Notes: generated by a model not told the origin, from the sequence alone. A stretch of DNA of 64,000 bases from Paracyclopina nana (GCA_019096065.1 JAGUCH010000005.1:1364001-1428000), one strand, 5' to 3'; shown: positions 24,055 to 34,887, counted from the stretch's first letter. Numbers and translations are program-made.

Positions 24055-27000
24055 CATTTCAACACAATTCCAAATAATTGCAAAAAATGAGTCAAAAAAG
24101 ACTCAATTTTAGCTATTTATCATTACTTTTACCATGTTATTACTATGTTGCATAAGAACTTTCGTATTGATGGTTATGATTATTGTTACAGTACAGCAAT
24201 CATTTATTTTTTGTCATTAGATTTTCCAGGAAGTATCTCATATTGAGTCGTAGAACTAGCATTTTGAATCGAGGCTTTTTCGATCCATTTCCATCTATTA
24301 TCATACGCATTGTAAATCATGAAACCTATGAAATAAAGGAATTTTGGCTCGTATAAACTTATAAAATGAACGAGCATATCGGATCAAATCACTATCTGTC
24401 GAGGCTCATACATCATAGCTTTAACTTGACAGCTCACACATCTCCCAAGAAAGTGTTCTTTACATTATCACCCACAGCGCAATTTGGGATGGCAGGAGTG
24501 TGACAAAAGTGGCATGAAATTGAGCCACGTCTTTTAGCCATGAAAAGTGTTCATGAAGGCAAAAATCTACTACTACATACATCATTGATTTTTTGCGCTC
24601 TGCCAAAATTATAATATAGCAGTCTTGTGCAGTTAATTGATAGCTTCCATCAAAAATCATCATGCTTCTTTGGTAGTAAGTGCATTCCAATAAATTGATC
24701 CCATCTCATGTCCATTTTTGAAGCATTCGTTTCATAATTAGAAACACTGCAGCAGCACAAGTTGTAGTCAAGTGGGATAAAATGAAATGGGTATTCCTGA
24801 TGAAAATGGTTTTTTTTGCATCAGTTTAGTTTTCGAGCTCACGGAAAGTGATTTAGATGGAATCGAATTCAAGCTGAGCAAATTCAGCTTGAAATGAAGT
24901 TTCGGAATTGCCACCAGCAGCATCTGGTATATAAATTGTGCTACTAAAAGACCATGACCCTTCTTCTTCATGTGGTCTGGTATGGAACCAGCCCAAGAAG
25001 TGTATGGCAGCTAAATAAAGTCTCTTTTGATGATCATCCTGTTTTCCGACTTCCATTGCAAATTGGGCACAGGAATTCACACGTTCAATCAAAAGCATCA
25101 TGATATCATAACCTTGGCAAATATACTACTATGGTACACTTTCGCGCGCGCCCATGTCAAAACAACCAGTAAATGAAACTTTTGATGGCTTTTCAATTAA
25201 AATGCAAATAGTTCTCTTCCCCGATGCTCAATTTCACATGCATTCTTTTAGATGAGGATTTTCCATGTATTGCCATCATCATTAATGAGCAGATTGAAGT
25301 GTCGACTTGATAGATGTGGGGCATTTTTTAGCATGATTGAATGACCTCTTTTGTTCATGATTTCAACCCCTCAAAAAATGGCCTCCTTACCACATGCCAT
25401 ACACGAGCATGCTGCAGGGGTCCAAAGAAAGTTATTTATCAATGATGGTGGTTGGGCCCTCCAATCAGCTGTCATTGGTGATGATGCTTCGAGCTTTGAG
25501 CCCGAGCCGGCCACCAAATAAATATTCATCATAATGACCCAGGTCAAGTTGCTGCCAGAACATCATCATGCCCTTTATAATTTGCCTATCCTCCTTTTTG
25601 TGCTATGGCCTCAAAATAATTATTGTAAGTGGCCAGTGAGTTTTCAGAAAAAATCCCATGAAAAATTGATTGTTTTACAATGCCCGAAGAATGATGCATG
25701 GTTTTTGTTAATTTACCCCTTCCAAACTAATTCTTGAGAGTCCGTTTTTGCCTGGGCAGCATTCGAGTTGTAAAAACTAAATTGCTGTTAATTTGCCTTT
25801 GAAAGCGTGGCACGGTTGACTTTTTGTTGTCAACAACAAAAAGTAAACAGAAGAACCCGTCTTCTTGCGCTCCTCGTTATTATTGATAGTTTTTGAGGCT
25901 TGGAAGAATCGGGCCTGGGGCCAATGTCGTGAATGTCTTGACAGGAAATTAACTAATGCCTGTCCACCATCAAAACTGCGACCTTTCACTTCTGATGGCG
26001 GCCATTTTGAGGAGAAGGGAAAAAAGTGGTAATTATGACTGCAGGTACGACAAAATTGAGACCTTTTTTGAGAGAGGTCGCGCGACATTGACTTCCAATG
26101 CCGTGGAACTACTATGCTATTACAAAATTCAAATTGACAAGAGATGAATTGCCTTTTACTAGTGTTGGGTGCCATCTTGAATATTGAGATTCATCTGCCA
26201 TTTTCTTGTTGATACTTTCAAGCATATATCTTTTGTAAGATGAATTTAAGACTGCTAAAAGTAGCTAAATATTTTAAGGTTAATTTTCGTTGTTGATTCC
26301 CCCACCCGAAAAATCGAAATGTGCAGAGACCGAATTGAAATGTGAAGTTCCTGTTGAAAATGTGGTATGTGGATTGTTGCGTCATAGTTAATATCAAAAC
26401 TTTATGTGGCAATTAATTTGTATTATGGAATAGTTCAAATTTCTCTTAATATGAAATGACAATGCATGTAATTTTTTTAAAATGCAATTTTTCTGAATAA
26501 TTTGATCTGTGAATTTGAAGCATGGCTAAGCTGTGCATGTTATGACAATTTTTCAATATTTCTGTACTGTTTGAACAATTTCAAATATTGCCATCATTCT
26601 GTTAGATTATTCCATGACGTCATCATGAACAATTAATTACCAAAAACATTAAGAGATGGCGCTTGAATCGAAGTATTCAGAATTTTCCTAAAAGAGTTAC
26701 ACAATTCAATTGTAAATCAAAACATTAACTTCATTTTTCTTAATTGGAGTATGTAAAACTTAGTTCCTACTGAATGTTTTGCTTTTTTGCAAAAATAAGA
26801 ATGTAAGAGGTGGAATTTAGCTATAATTACCAATATGATTTTGAGATGTTGTTGCTGATGGTATCAATACTTTTTGGTACATATAAGTTATGCTCTCAAG
26901 ACTTCTATTAAGAAGAGATGCATGTCATGCACATTTTCTACTCCAATATGAGTTTAAGACTTATTGACATTGATCATAGAACTTTACATGCTAGAAGTCT

Positions 27001-27317
27001 AGGTAAAGATAGCCATATAGTCTTAAAGCTAAAAAAGTAAAAGGCCAAATTATCATGGCATGTATTAAGGTTTTTAAGAAGCATTAATAATTTAATTTAG
27101 TTCAAGTGAAAAAGTATTTCTTAACATTTGGGCCAAGCTGCATAGTCACTTAACATTAGCTCCACATTTTAGTCACAGGCTAGAATGGAGATGTGTCGCC
27201 AGCCTGAGACAACAATTCAAATCAAAATGTTAAACTACACTTCAAATCAAACTTTGCATAGCTTCATCATATAACATATGAAAATTTCGGTCACATTATG
27301 TAAATTGTACCAAATTG
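24055..27317. other. 3' UTR and intergenic spacer before the retroelement
   Basis: After the AATAAA at 24332 I find no supported gene. Open frames on both strands (for example minus 25101-24853 and plus 25534-25737) lack motifs and splice partners. The stretch 26160-27320 is strongly A+T-rich. Confidence 0.45.
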
Positions 27318-27322
27318 TAATG
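27318..27322. repeat. Target-site duplication, left
   Basis: TAATG directly precedes the 5' LTR and is repeated at 34888-34892 directly after the 3' LTR. This shows the two LTRs bound a single insertion. Confidence 0.9.
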
Positions 27323-27549
27323 TATTGTACTTTTGACTTCCTGGCAATCACTCTTTTACGCAACTAACCCTTTTCCTGCTTCCGCCTAACAACACTCACT
27401 CTTATGATAGTGCCGTAACCTTGTGCGACAGATATATAAGCGCGAGTACTGCAATAAAAGAACAGATTTTATACTGACTTTGAGCTAGCAAGTTGTGCTC
27501 ATTCCGGCTCGCCATAGTTGTAGGATCTTGGGAAGTCCAGGATCCAATA
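27323..27549 (+). repeat. 5' LTR of the env-bearing retroelement
   Basis: 227 bp, beginning TATTG and ending CAATA (5-bp inverted ends) instead of the usual TG...CA. It contains a TATA-like ATATATAAG near 27430 and an AATAAAAG polyadenylation-like signal about 25 bp later, the normal promoter and poly(A) layout of an LTR. Only one base separates it from the 3' LTR (T at 27502 versus C at 34840). Confidence 0.95.
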
Positions 27550-27550
27550 T

Positions 27551-27564
27551 TGGTGGCATCTGGT
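27551..27564 (+). promoter_or_regulatory. Candidate primer-binding site
   Basis: TGGTGGCATCTGG starts one base after the LTR. TGG is the complement of the CCA tail of a tRNA, as expected for a reverse-transcription primer site. I cannot identify the tRNA by eye. Confidence 0.55.
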
Positions 27565-27665
27565 TTTTCGACCTCACGTCCTCGTTTTTAACCTGGGGGA
27601 GGGACTCTGCCCTTTTTGCTTGCTTGCAAAAGAGCAGACTTTGCGCCGGAATATAGTCAGTGTAT

Positions 27666-28754
27666 ATGCCTGGCTCAGGACGAGTTGCAGGTGAAGAAGA
27701 CGTACCAGTGGAGCCTGGTAATCAAGAGGAGCCTGCGGGCAATTTGGATCAATTGGGCAGTCACAGCACTACTGCCATGGCCAACAGGGCAATCAAGGCA
27801 ATCGATTTGCCTGAGTTTTCTGGAGACCGATTGACAGACAAGCTTGGACCTCGAGCCTGGGTGACACGCATAGATCACCTGCGTACAATTGTCAATCAAG
27901 GGGCTGCTGCTGCTGAACAACCCCGCTGGAGTGATGAAGCCACTGCAAGTTATGCAGCTTTGGCCTTGAAAGGCAAAGCAGGTCAGTGGTATAATATTTT
28001 GGCTGAGGAGAAGCGGACGCCCTCCACTTGGGAGGGGCCTAATGGATTGAAGAAGATTTTTCTTGCTCGTTTCCACCATGTGTGCACCTTGGCTGAAGAA
28101 TCGGCAATTGAAGACTCCTTGGTACAGGAGCCTAATGAGACAGTCAAGGACTTCTTTGATAGGGTCAAAACTGGGACCCTGACCTTAATGGAGAACTTCG
28201 CACCTTTGGAGAACACCCCCACCACTCTGGTTGCCGCGGGTAAACTGCCAGAGGTCCAGGAATTGGCGAAGAATGAGGCCTACCAATTTATGGTGAAGCG
28301 CCGATTTGTACACGGGCTCATCAAGACTTTCAAGTCGCAGGTTGTGGTCCAAGAATACACCAAGTTGGAAGATATAGTTGGCTTCGCATCAAGAGTGGAA
28401 GCTTCATTTTCCAATGACAAGAAGGCTTCAGTACCACCACCAGAGGTTAATGCCATCAAGATTCAAGATAAGGAAGATCAACCGGCCCAACCCAAGAATC
28501 AAGAGAGCCTCGAAAATACAGTGGAGAAATTCATTGACCTTGTCAAAGGTCGCCTTGGGGAACGCAGACCACCTAGGACCTCCCAGGGTAATCGCCTTAA
28601 ATGCTGGTATTGCGACATTCCAGGCCACCGAGAGACGGAGTGTTTCAGCAAGAAAAGAGATCAGAAGAACAATCTATATAAACCCAAGCCTGGAAGCAAG
28701 AGGGCCAGTGAAGGGAAGCAAGCTCATGAAGTTCAAGGTGATTTAAACTGGTAG
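27666..28754 (+). CDS. gag: Retroelement Gag polyprotein
   Basis: 362 residues from the first in-frame ATG. It has an acidic, low-complexity N-terminus and then a helical capsid-like region typical of Ty3/gypsy Gag (WYNIL, F-x-R-F/H, 'V-x-D-F-F-D-R' style motifs). One retroviral zinc knuckle, CWYCDIPGHRETEC (C-x2-C-x4-H-x4-C, about 313-326), sits in a basic C-terminus. Gag forms the particle and packages RNA. The frame is intact. The last sense codons contain the frameshift heptamer that leads into pol. Confidence 0.92.
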   Translation: MPGSGRVAGEEDVPVEPGNQEEPAGNLDQLGSHSTTAMANRAIKAIDLPEFSGDRLTDKLGPRAWVTRIDHLRTIVNQGAAAAEQPRWSDEATASYAALALKGKAGQWYNILAEEKRTPSTWEGPNGLKKIFLARFHHVCTLAEESAIEDSLVQEPNETVKDFFDRVKTGTLTLMENFAPLENTPTTLVAAGKLPEVQELAKNEAYQFMVKRRFVHGLIKTFKSQVVVQEYTKLEDIVGFASRVEASFSNDKKASVPPPEVNAIKIQDKEDQPAQPKNQESLENTVEKFIDLVKGRLGERRPPRTSQGNRLKCWYCDIPGHRETECFSKKRDQKNNLYKPKPGSKRASEGKQAHEVQGDLNW

Positions 28755-28787
28755 GCGGCCGTCCCGTGCTCCAGCCGACGAGCCGCC
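28742..28787 (+). promoter_or_regulatory. -1 ribosomal frameshift signal (slippery heptamer plus stem)
   Basis: In the gag frame the end reads GAT TTA AAC TGG TAG, so T-TTA-AAC is the classic X-XXY-YYZ heptamer TTTAAAC (28742-28748). Slipping back one base reads TTT AAA CTG GTA and enters the pol frame, which is open from exactly 28742. After a 5-nt spacer, 28754-28763 pairs with 28777-28787 in a 10-bp, G+C-rich stem with one bulged A and a 13-nt loop. Loop bases CCAG (28771-28774) could pair with CTGG (28788-28791) to make a pseudoknot. Confidence 0.88.
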
Positions 28788-31700
28788 CTGGTCTGGCCGC
28801 TTCAACATTCTCGATGCTACTCTCATACTTCACAACCATGACTGTAAGTCGACCTGTTACCAATAAACGGCCATTTTTGACTGTAACTTGCCACGGAGCA
28901 AACTTCAATTGCCTTTACGATACTGGTGCTAATATCAGCTTGTTGTCACGCACCGCCTTTAGAAAGATTCCCATTGACAAGAGGCCTCAAAAAGTGCTAA
29001 CTGCATCCCCGCTAAGAGCTACCTGTGCGTCCGGTACGCCGCTGCGAATACTTGGACTTTATCAGCTGCCATGTGACATCAAAGGAAAACAAACTCTGTG
29101 CAACTTTTATGTTTGTGACTCCTTAAACGTAGAAGGCATCCTAGGGGTAGACATTATCCATGCTGCTGGTTTGCACTACGACCCTGTTTCTATGGCTGTT
29201 CACTATGAGAAAACCTCGCCAACCGCTGCTGTCGTGCACAATGACACCTTTCTGCCTGCCAGAAGCGTCGCAACTGTCAAACTGTTAATTACTGATGAAC
29301 AACGCAAACGACAACCTAATTTTGAAGGATGTTTCAAACTCAGAAACTTCGAGGATTCCATGGTGTGCGCAGACGACTGCCTTCTCCGAACAGACGAATT
29401 TGGACTCGCTACTGTGAAGATTACCAACCCTGGATTGGAGCCCACTACACTGAAAAAGGGGCTAAAAATTGGTGAACTTGTCAACGTTGATTTATCCAAT
29501 TTTGTACCGTTTAATGATGTATTTGCTTGTGTTTCCAGCATTTCTACTTCGGGACAGCCACCTAGGCATGATCCCATGGTGAAGGAGTATATTAACAAGC
29601 ATGCCAGACTTGACCACTTGACTCCTAATGAGCGTCAGAATTATTTAAAACTGCTCTTAAACAATTCTGACGTTATTTCCATTTCAGAATACGACTTGGG
29701 TAAATGTACCCTAATGAAGCACAAGATCAATCTGACTAACAAGAACCCAGTGTTCAACAAACAATTTCCGATCCCTCAGAAACATTTGGAGCACATCAGT
29801 GAAAGTGTTGACGAATGGCTTAAAATGGGAATAATTGAGCCATCTGACTCCGAATGGAATTCCTCAATATTCTGTGTCCCAAGAAAACTACCAGATGGAC
29901 AGACAGGCTGGAGACCAGTGATTGATTATAGAGGCCTGAATGCCAAAACAGAGCCATCAAGCTATCGCCTCCCACTCATCTCCGAATGCATCGATGACAT
30001 TGGAAGGTCAGGAACCCAACTTTTCTCACAATTAGACCTCCGCAATGGCTTTCACCAAATGCAAATGGATGAATCTTCCAAACACTTGACTGCATTTACT
30101 ATCCCCGGGAGAGGCCAATTCCAATACTGCAGGGCACCGTTTGGACTTTGCAACATGCCTCTATCATTTCAGCGTATGATGATGAAAGTGTTTGAACACC
30201 TGACTCCCAAACGAGTTTTGCTTTATTTGGATGATATTTTAGTCAAGGGAACTGATCACAATGACATGATTGCAGGTTTGGAGGAATGTTTCACGCGGCT
30301 TCGAAAAGCAAATCTGAAAATCAACCTCCCCAAGTGCTCCTTTGGAACTACTGAGTGCACTTATCTAGGCTTCACCTTATCACCTACGGGTTACCAACCC
30401 AATAAGAGGAAATTACAAGCCATAGAAGATGCTCCTCCACCTACCACTGTCCGTGAGATAAGGCAATTTCTGGGACTATGCAATTTCTTTCGGTCCTGCA
30501 TTCCAAGGTTTAGCAAGCACTCACATGCATTATCACAGTTAACCTGCAAGGACTCAAGCTGGCGCTCTGGCCCTCTGCCCCCTCAAGCCTCACAATCTTT
30601 TCAGAAATTGAAGGAGCTTTTGTGTAGTGAGCCTGTGTTGGCTTACCCCAAGCCTGAGCTCGACTACCATTTATATGTGGATGCTTCCCAAGGCACTGTG
30701 GACAACAGTTTGGATGGTGGACTGGGCGCTGTGTTGATCCAGTACCAAAACAACGCGCCTAGGGTAATTAGCTATTCATCAAGGAGTCTCCTGAAGCACG
30801 AGAAGAACTACACACCTTATCTACTCGAACTATTGGCTTGCACCTGGGGAATTCAACACTATGCTGTCTACCTTACTGGAACCCAGTTCACATTGTACAG
30901 TGATCACAAACCCTTGGAGAAGCTCAACAAGACCCATACTCACACACTTTCTCGCCTCCAGGACCTCATGATACAGCATTCATTTACGGTCCAATATTGT
31001 CCAGGTGACAAAAATCCTGCTGACTTTTGTTCTAGAAATGTGCCCGAGGCCTTGCGCCAAATCAACGCCTGTGTGTATGGGGTCTCTACAGAAGCCTTAG
31101 AGGATTTGGAAGTCATGAAGCAGCTGCAGAATTCAGACACGGTGCTTTCCGCTCTGATCGCCAAGATCAAGACCAATTTGACGCCATCTACTCCCGAACT
31201 GAAGCGAATTGTGAATAGATATGCCAGACATTGTGAACTCAAAGATGACATCTTGCTGATAACAATTGGACAACTAGGCCGCCGGGTTATTTGTGCACCG
31301 GCTATATGCCAGGCTGACATCATTAGTGCTGCTCATGCTGCCGTTGGCCATAAAGGAGTTTACAAAACTTGTGAACGAATACGAGAACAATATTTCTGGC
31401 CAAAGATGGTGGCTGACGTGGAAGAATACATTAGCTCATGCTGGAAATGTGACAAAAGCAAGCTAAAGTCACAACACCCCAACACTCCCTTAAACCCGCT
31501 ATCACAACCTAGAGGGCCGTTTGAACGAGTGCACTGTGATCTCTTCGGACCACTACGAACATCAGGTAGACAAAAGAAGTTTATCCTAGTCATTACGGAT
31601 GCTTTCACAAAATATGCCGAATTTGTGGCATTGCCAGACAAGACTCCAGAGACAGTTAGCCGAGGCATTTTCAACAGGTGGATTTCGCGCTATGGATCAC

Positions 31701-32878
31701 CATACATTTTGGTAACCGACGGTGGTAAGGAATTTACAGCAAAGGTTAATGATGAACTGTTCTCGCTACTGCAAATTGATAAGAAGAAAACTAGCCCCAG
31801 ACACCCCCAAACTAACGCCGCGGCTGAAGTAATTAATAAGCATATCATTAGCTATTTGCAGAAAACGCTCGACTTGGATTCGACGCTTGACTGGGAAGAA
31901 ATGTTACCAGCATTGCAACTGAGCTACAATGTGGGCGTTAGTAAAGCAACGAAAATGAGCCCGTTCTTCCTTCTGTTTGGGGTACACCCCAGGACCCCAT
32001 ACATGGATCCTAATGTGGTAGACCACAAGTATTACGGTGATAGCTACAAAGACGAAATTGGAAAACGTCTCCAAATTGCGCGACGAGTGGCCGCAGAAAA
32101 CAACATTCACTACAAGGAGTTGTACACTGCACAGCACAATGCCAAGGTAAAACAAGAAGACTTTAGGGAAGGTATGCTAGTGTGGCTACACAGACCTGAA
32201 TTACGCAAGATTAACCCTAAAATTAATTCACCTTGGGAAGGCATGTATGTTATTGTGAGTCTGCAAGATGAGAATGCGCTCATCCAACACATGCAGACAA
32301 AGAAAACAAGATATGTGCACAAAGACAGGTTGCGAATTTGCAAATCCGCAGCCAACATGCCTGGGCCTACTCAGTCAAGCGCCTTGCCCGACAACCCAAA
32401 GCCAGACGTCGCAACTCGTGCAGAAGAAAATGAAACGCACGCCTCAGAAACAAAGTCTGGCTATATAAGGATTGAAGACGACGACATCACCATTCTTAAC
32501 CCTCTGGCACCTCTGCCGCAGCCCATCCCGATCAAAACTGATACTGATCAAGAGTCTGCAACTGACTTCACTCGGCCTAACGTTAAAGAGGAACCACCAA
32601 GCCCAGAATCTGCTACTGATAATCAACCCACAGGGCTGTTTCAGCGGTTACGGCAAGGTATTTCACCGTTATCTGATTTTGGTACCGAGCTAGGCAACCT
32701 GGTCGTCCCCCTCGACCCTGAAGTCCAACGCCAAGCCCGTTCCTATAAGAAGGCTACTGCTCCCACCGAACAACCCGCTACCACCCGTAGAGCTGCGGCT
32801 GCAAAAAATATCGAGATACAAGATTCAGTTTTAACTTCCAGGCCAGTTGAATACAAGAAATACACGAAGAAGAAATGA
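28742..32878 (+). CDS. pol: Retroelement Pol polyprotein (PR-RT-RNase H-integrase), by -1 frameshift
   Basis: About 1378 residues with no internal stop. Domains in order: an aspartic protease (LYDTGA near 28920); a reverse transcriptase with a YLDD catalytic box near 30222; an RNase H (LYVDAS near 30672, later YSDHKP); an integrase with an H-H-C-C zinc domain (HAAVGH...CWKC, about 31330-31460); and the D-D-E core (HCDLFGP, VTDGGKEF, AAAEVINK, about 31540-31840). A GPY/F-like segment (SPWEGMY) follows. This order, with integrase last, is Ty3/gypsy (Metaviridae). There is no ATG at the frame opening, which agrees with expression by frameshifting. The acidic, Pro-rich C-terminal tail is unusual and of unknown role. 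The stop overlaps the env start. Confidence 0.95.
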   Translation, partial: FKLVGGRPVLQPTSRPGLAASTFSMLLSYFTTMTVSRPVTNKRPFLTVTCHGANFNCLYDTGANISLLSRTAFRKIPIDKRPQKVLTASPLRATCASGTPLRILGLYQLPCDIKGKQTLCNFYVCDSLNVEGILGVDIIHAAGLHYDPVSMAVHYEKTSPTAAVVHNDTFLPARSVATVKLLITDEQRKRQPNFEGCFKLRNFEDSMVCADDCLLRTDEFGLATVKITNPGLEPTTLKKGLKIGELVNVDLSNFVPFNDVFACVSSISTSGQPPRHDPMVKEYINKHARLDHLTPNERQNYLKLLLNNSDVISISEYDLGKCTLMKHKINLTNKNPVFNKQFPIPQKHLEHISESVDEWLKMGIIEPSDSEWNSSIFCVPRKLPDGQTGWRPVIDYRGLNAKTEPSSYRLPLISECIDDIGRSGTQLFSQLDLRNGFHQMQMDESSKHLTAFTIPGRGQFQYCRAPFGLCNMPLSFQRMMMKVFEHLTPKRVLLYLDDILVKGTDHNDMIAGLEECFTRLRKANLKINLPKCSFGTTECTYLGFTLSPTGYQPNKRKLQAIEDAPPPTTVREIRQFLGLCNFFRSCIPRFSKHSHALSQLTCKDSSWRSGPLPPQASQSFQKLKELLCSEPVLAYPKPELDYHLYVDASQGTVDNSLDGGLGAVLIQYQNNAPRVISYSSRSLLKHEKNYTPYLLELLACTWGIQHYAVYLTGTQFTLYSDHKPLEKLNKTHTHTLSRLQDLMIQHSFTVQYCPGDKNPADFCSRNVPEALRQINACVYGVSTEALEDLEVMKQLQNSDTVLSALIAKIKTNLTPSTPELKRIVNRYARHCELKDDILLITIGQLGRRVICAPAICQADIISAAHAAVGHKGVYKTCERIREQYFWPKMVADVEEYISSCWKCDKSKLKSQHPNTPLNPLSQPRGPFERVHCDLFGPLRTSGRQKKFILVITDAFTKYAEFVALPDKTPETVSRGIFNRWISRYGSPYILVTDGGKEFTAKVNDELFSLLQIDKKKTSPRHPQTNAAAEVINKHIISYLQKTLDLDSTLDWEEMLPALQLSYNVGVSKATKMSPFFLLFGVHPRTPYMDPNVVDHKYYGDSYKDEIGKRLQIARRVAAENNIHYKELYTAQHNAKVKQEDFREGMLVWLHRPELRKINPKINSPWEGMYVIVSLQDENALIQHMQTKKTRYVHKDRLRICKSAANMPGPTQSSALPDNPKPDVATRAEENETHASETKSGYIRIEDDDITILNPLAPLPQPIPIKTDTDQESATDFTRPNVKEEPPSPESATDNQPTGLFQRLRQGISPLSDFGTELGNLVVPLDPEVQRQARSYKKATAPTEQPATTRRAAAAKNIEIQDSVLTSRPVEYKKYTKKK

Positions 32879-34638
32879 ACCTACACCTGTACTTTATCAC
32901 TCTGCAACTTGTAGCAGACTTTGTGGCCACAGGGAGGGGATTGGCTGAAACGCAGAACCCCACAACTCAGCTGTTGTCAAAAACTTCCAATACAGACTGG
33001 TCCCACTATGGATTCCAAAGGGCTGGCAAAGCCATGGTCTCGGTCCATTATGGCCATATCTACATAAATGTCAATCTTCATAATCTCAAGGAATACTTTT
33101 CAGTTGCTCTGAACCTCCAGCTCCTCATCTCAAGAGCCGCCACTTCTAAAGCAAATGACTTAGTACTCCAAACTCTCATGGATCTTGTCAATGAACGCAC
33201 TCGCCGAATGGAATTGAAGTACAACGATGTTGTTAGCTTCTATACGCTTTATTCAGACAACAACCAGGGCCCCAGACAGAAACGGTTCCTTGGTGTCCTC
33301 CTAGCAGGCCTCGCTGGTCTGGGCATTGGATCAACCCTATTCGGATTACTTGACCAAGGAAAGATGGACAACCTTGCCAGAAACATCAACAAGCTGGGTT
33401 TCCGCCAAGACAAGATAATACACCTCCTTGGTAAGACTAATGAAAATGTCCGCTTAAACAGGGTAGACATTGCTAAACTAAGAGAAGCCTTGTCTGCTGT
33501 TTCCAACCTGGTAAGCAAGAACCAGCTAGAAATAGAAGTCACTGTTCTAGCCATGCAATCTGACCACATCCTTAGTCTGATTGAAAATAAGCTTGACTTG
33601 TATGTCGCTGCAGCAGCTGCCGGCACCCGTCACAGACTTGCCCACGGCTTACTCTCTTACGAGGAGGCCTCCAGCTCCTTAAAAGTGGTCGCGAAGATGG
33701 CACGCAACAAGGGCTTACAGCCAATTGTTACTGACCCCCATTACCTATACCAGCTTGAGACCTCCATAATTTTTGACGTGGACGGATTTAACCTACTTGT
33801 ACATGTGCCACTTACCAATGAAGATCAGGTTTTTACACTCTATCGCTACTTGCCCTTCCCCATTGAAATCACGCCAGGCCTAACTGTAGAAGTTCATCCA
33901 GAACATGACATGTTGGCCTTACACGAAGAATCCGGATCGCACTTTGAGCTATCCCACACGGACATCTCTATGTGTGAAAAGGTGCACAACTACTATATCT
34001 GTCCCCATATATCCTATCTGGCCAAAAGAAATCAGCCTTCCTGCGTAATGTCCCTCTATCTTGCAGACCACAATCAAGCTTTAAAAACTTGTAAACTGGC
34101 AATACGGCAAGCTACCGATTGCATCCTTCCATTTGGGAACAACGAGTTTTCTACTTTTACTGAGGATCCAACTTATTACCAACTGACATGCAGCAATGGC
34201 ACCACGAAAACTAGCCAACTACACCACTTTCATCATTTCAAGTTAGAAGAGGGTTGCAATGTTGAGCTTCCACACTTCACGTTGTTTGGGGGCATAGAAA
34301 TCAGAGTGGAGAAGACTATGGAAACCTACAAATGGAATGTCCCAATTCTCCAGCTTGGTCACAATATGTCACCAGACGACATTCTGAAGACTCTAAACCA
34401 GATCAACTCCACTTTACCTCCAACTGACCCACATTCTCTGGCTTTCCTCAAAAACCATTTTGAACCAGTCACAACTTGGAATGAGACGTTAATCATCATT
34501 GCCATCGTTGCTGTCATCTCCCTAGTTTTGGTTCTCCTGGTCTACTCCTACGCCTTCAAGAATTTCCGCGTAATGACTTTCTTCCAACAAACTAAAAATC
34601 AGGACCATGACCTAATTCCCAATAACGTCACCACCTAA
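32875..34638 (+). CDS. env: Retroelement envelope-type glycoprotein
   Basis: 587 residues, intact. It has an N-terminal signal-like hydrophobic stretch, then a furin-type site RQKR (about residue 135) followed at once by a glycine-rich hydrophobic segment. That is the arrangement of insect errantivirus Env and baculovirus F fusion proteins. An ectodomain with paired cysteines and several N-x-S/T sites follows, then one C-terminal transmembrane helix (about 538-560) and a short tail. The family mediates membrane fusion and possible cell-to-cell spread. Whether this copy is expressed cannot be told. The start codon overlaps the pol stop (ATGA), so translation probably needs a spliced subgenomic RNA or reinitiation. 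Confidence 0.88.
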   Translation: MNLHLYFITLQLVADFVATGRGLAETQNPTTQLLSKTSNTDWSHYGFQRAGKAMVSVHYGHIYINVNLHNLKEYFSVALNLQLLISRAATSKANDLVLQTLMDLVNERTRRMELKYNDVVSFYTLYSDNNQGPRQKRFLGVLLAGLAGLGIGSTLFGLLDQGKMDNLARNINKLGFRQDKIIHLLGKTNENVRLNRVDIAKLREALSAVSNLVSKNQLEIEVTVLAMQSDHILSLIENKLDLYVAAAAAGTRHRLAHGLLSYEEASSSLKVVAKMARNKGLQPIVTDPHYLYQLETSIIFDVDGFNLLVHVPLTNEDQVFTLYRYLPFPIEITPGLTVEVHPEHDMLALHEESGSHFELSHTDISMCEKVHNYYICPHISYLAKRNQPSCVMSLYLADHNQALKTCKLAIRQATDCILPFGNNEFSTFTEDPTYYQLTCSNGTTKTSQLHHFHHFKLEEGCNVELPHFTLFGGIEIRVEKTMETYKWNVPILQLGHNMSPDDILKTLNQINSTLPPTDPHSLAFLKNHFEPVTTWNETLIIIAIVAVISLVLVLLVYSYAFKNFRVMTFFQQTKNQDHDLIPNNVTT

Positions 34639-34648
34639 ATCTTTTAAC

Positions 34649-34660
34649 CATGGGGAGGGA
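34649..34660 (+). promoter_or_regulatory. Polypurine tract
   Basis: A purine-rich run ending GGGGAGGGA lies directly before the 3' LTR, the expected position of the plus-strand primer. Confidence 0.75.
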
Positions 34661-34887
34661 TATTGTACTTTTGACTTCCTGGCAATCACTCTTTTACGCA
34701 ACTAACCCTTTTCCTGCTTCCGCCTAACAACACTCACTCTTATGATAGTGCCGTAACCTTGTGCGACAGATATATAAGCGCGAGTACTGCAATAAAAGAA
34801 CAGATTTTATACTGACTTTGAGCTAGCAAGTTGTGCTCACTCCGGCTCGCCATAGTTGTAGGATCTTGGGAAGTCCAGGATCCAATA
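34661..34887 (+). repeat. 3' LTR of the env-bearing retroelement
   Basis: 227 bp, identical to the 5' LTR except at 34840. It is followed by TAATG, matching the left target duplication. Confidence 0.95.

Noticed and set aside
24768-25101. Minus-strand frames suggesting a small gene
   Set aside because: Two overlapping frames of similar quality, and no motif or consistent splice signals.
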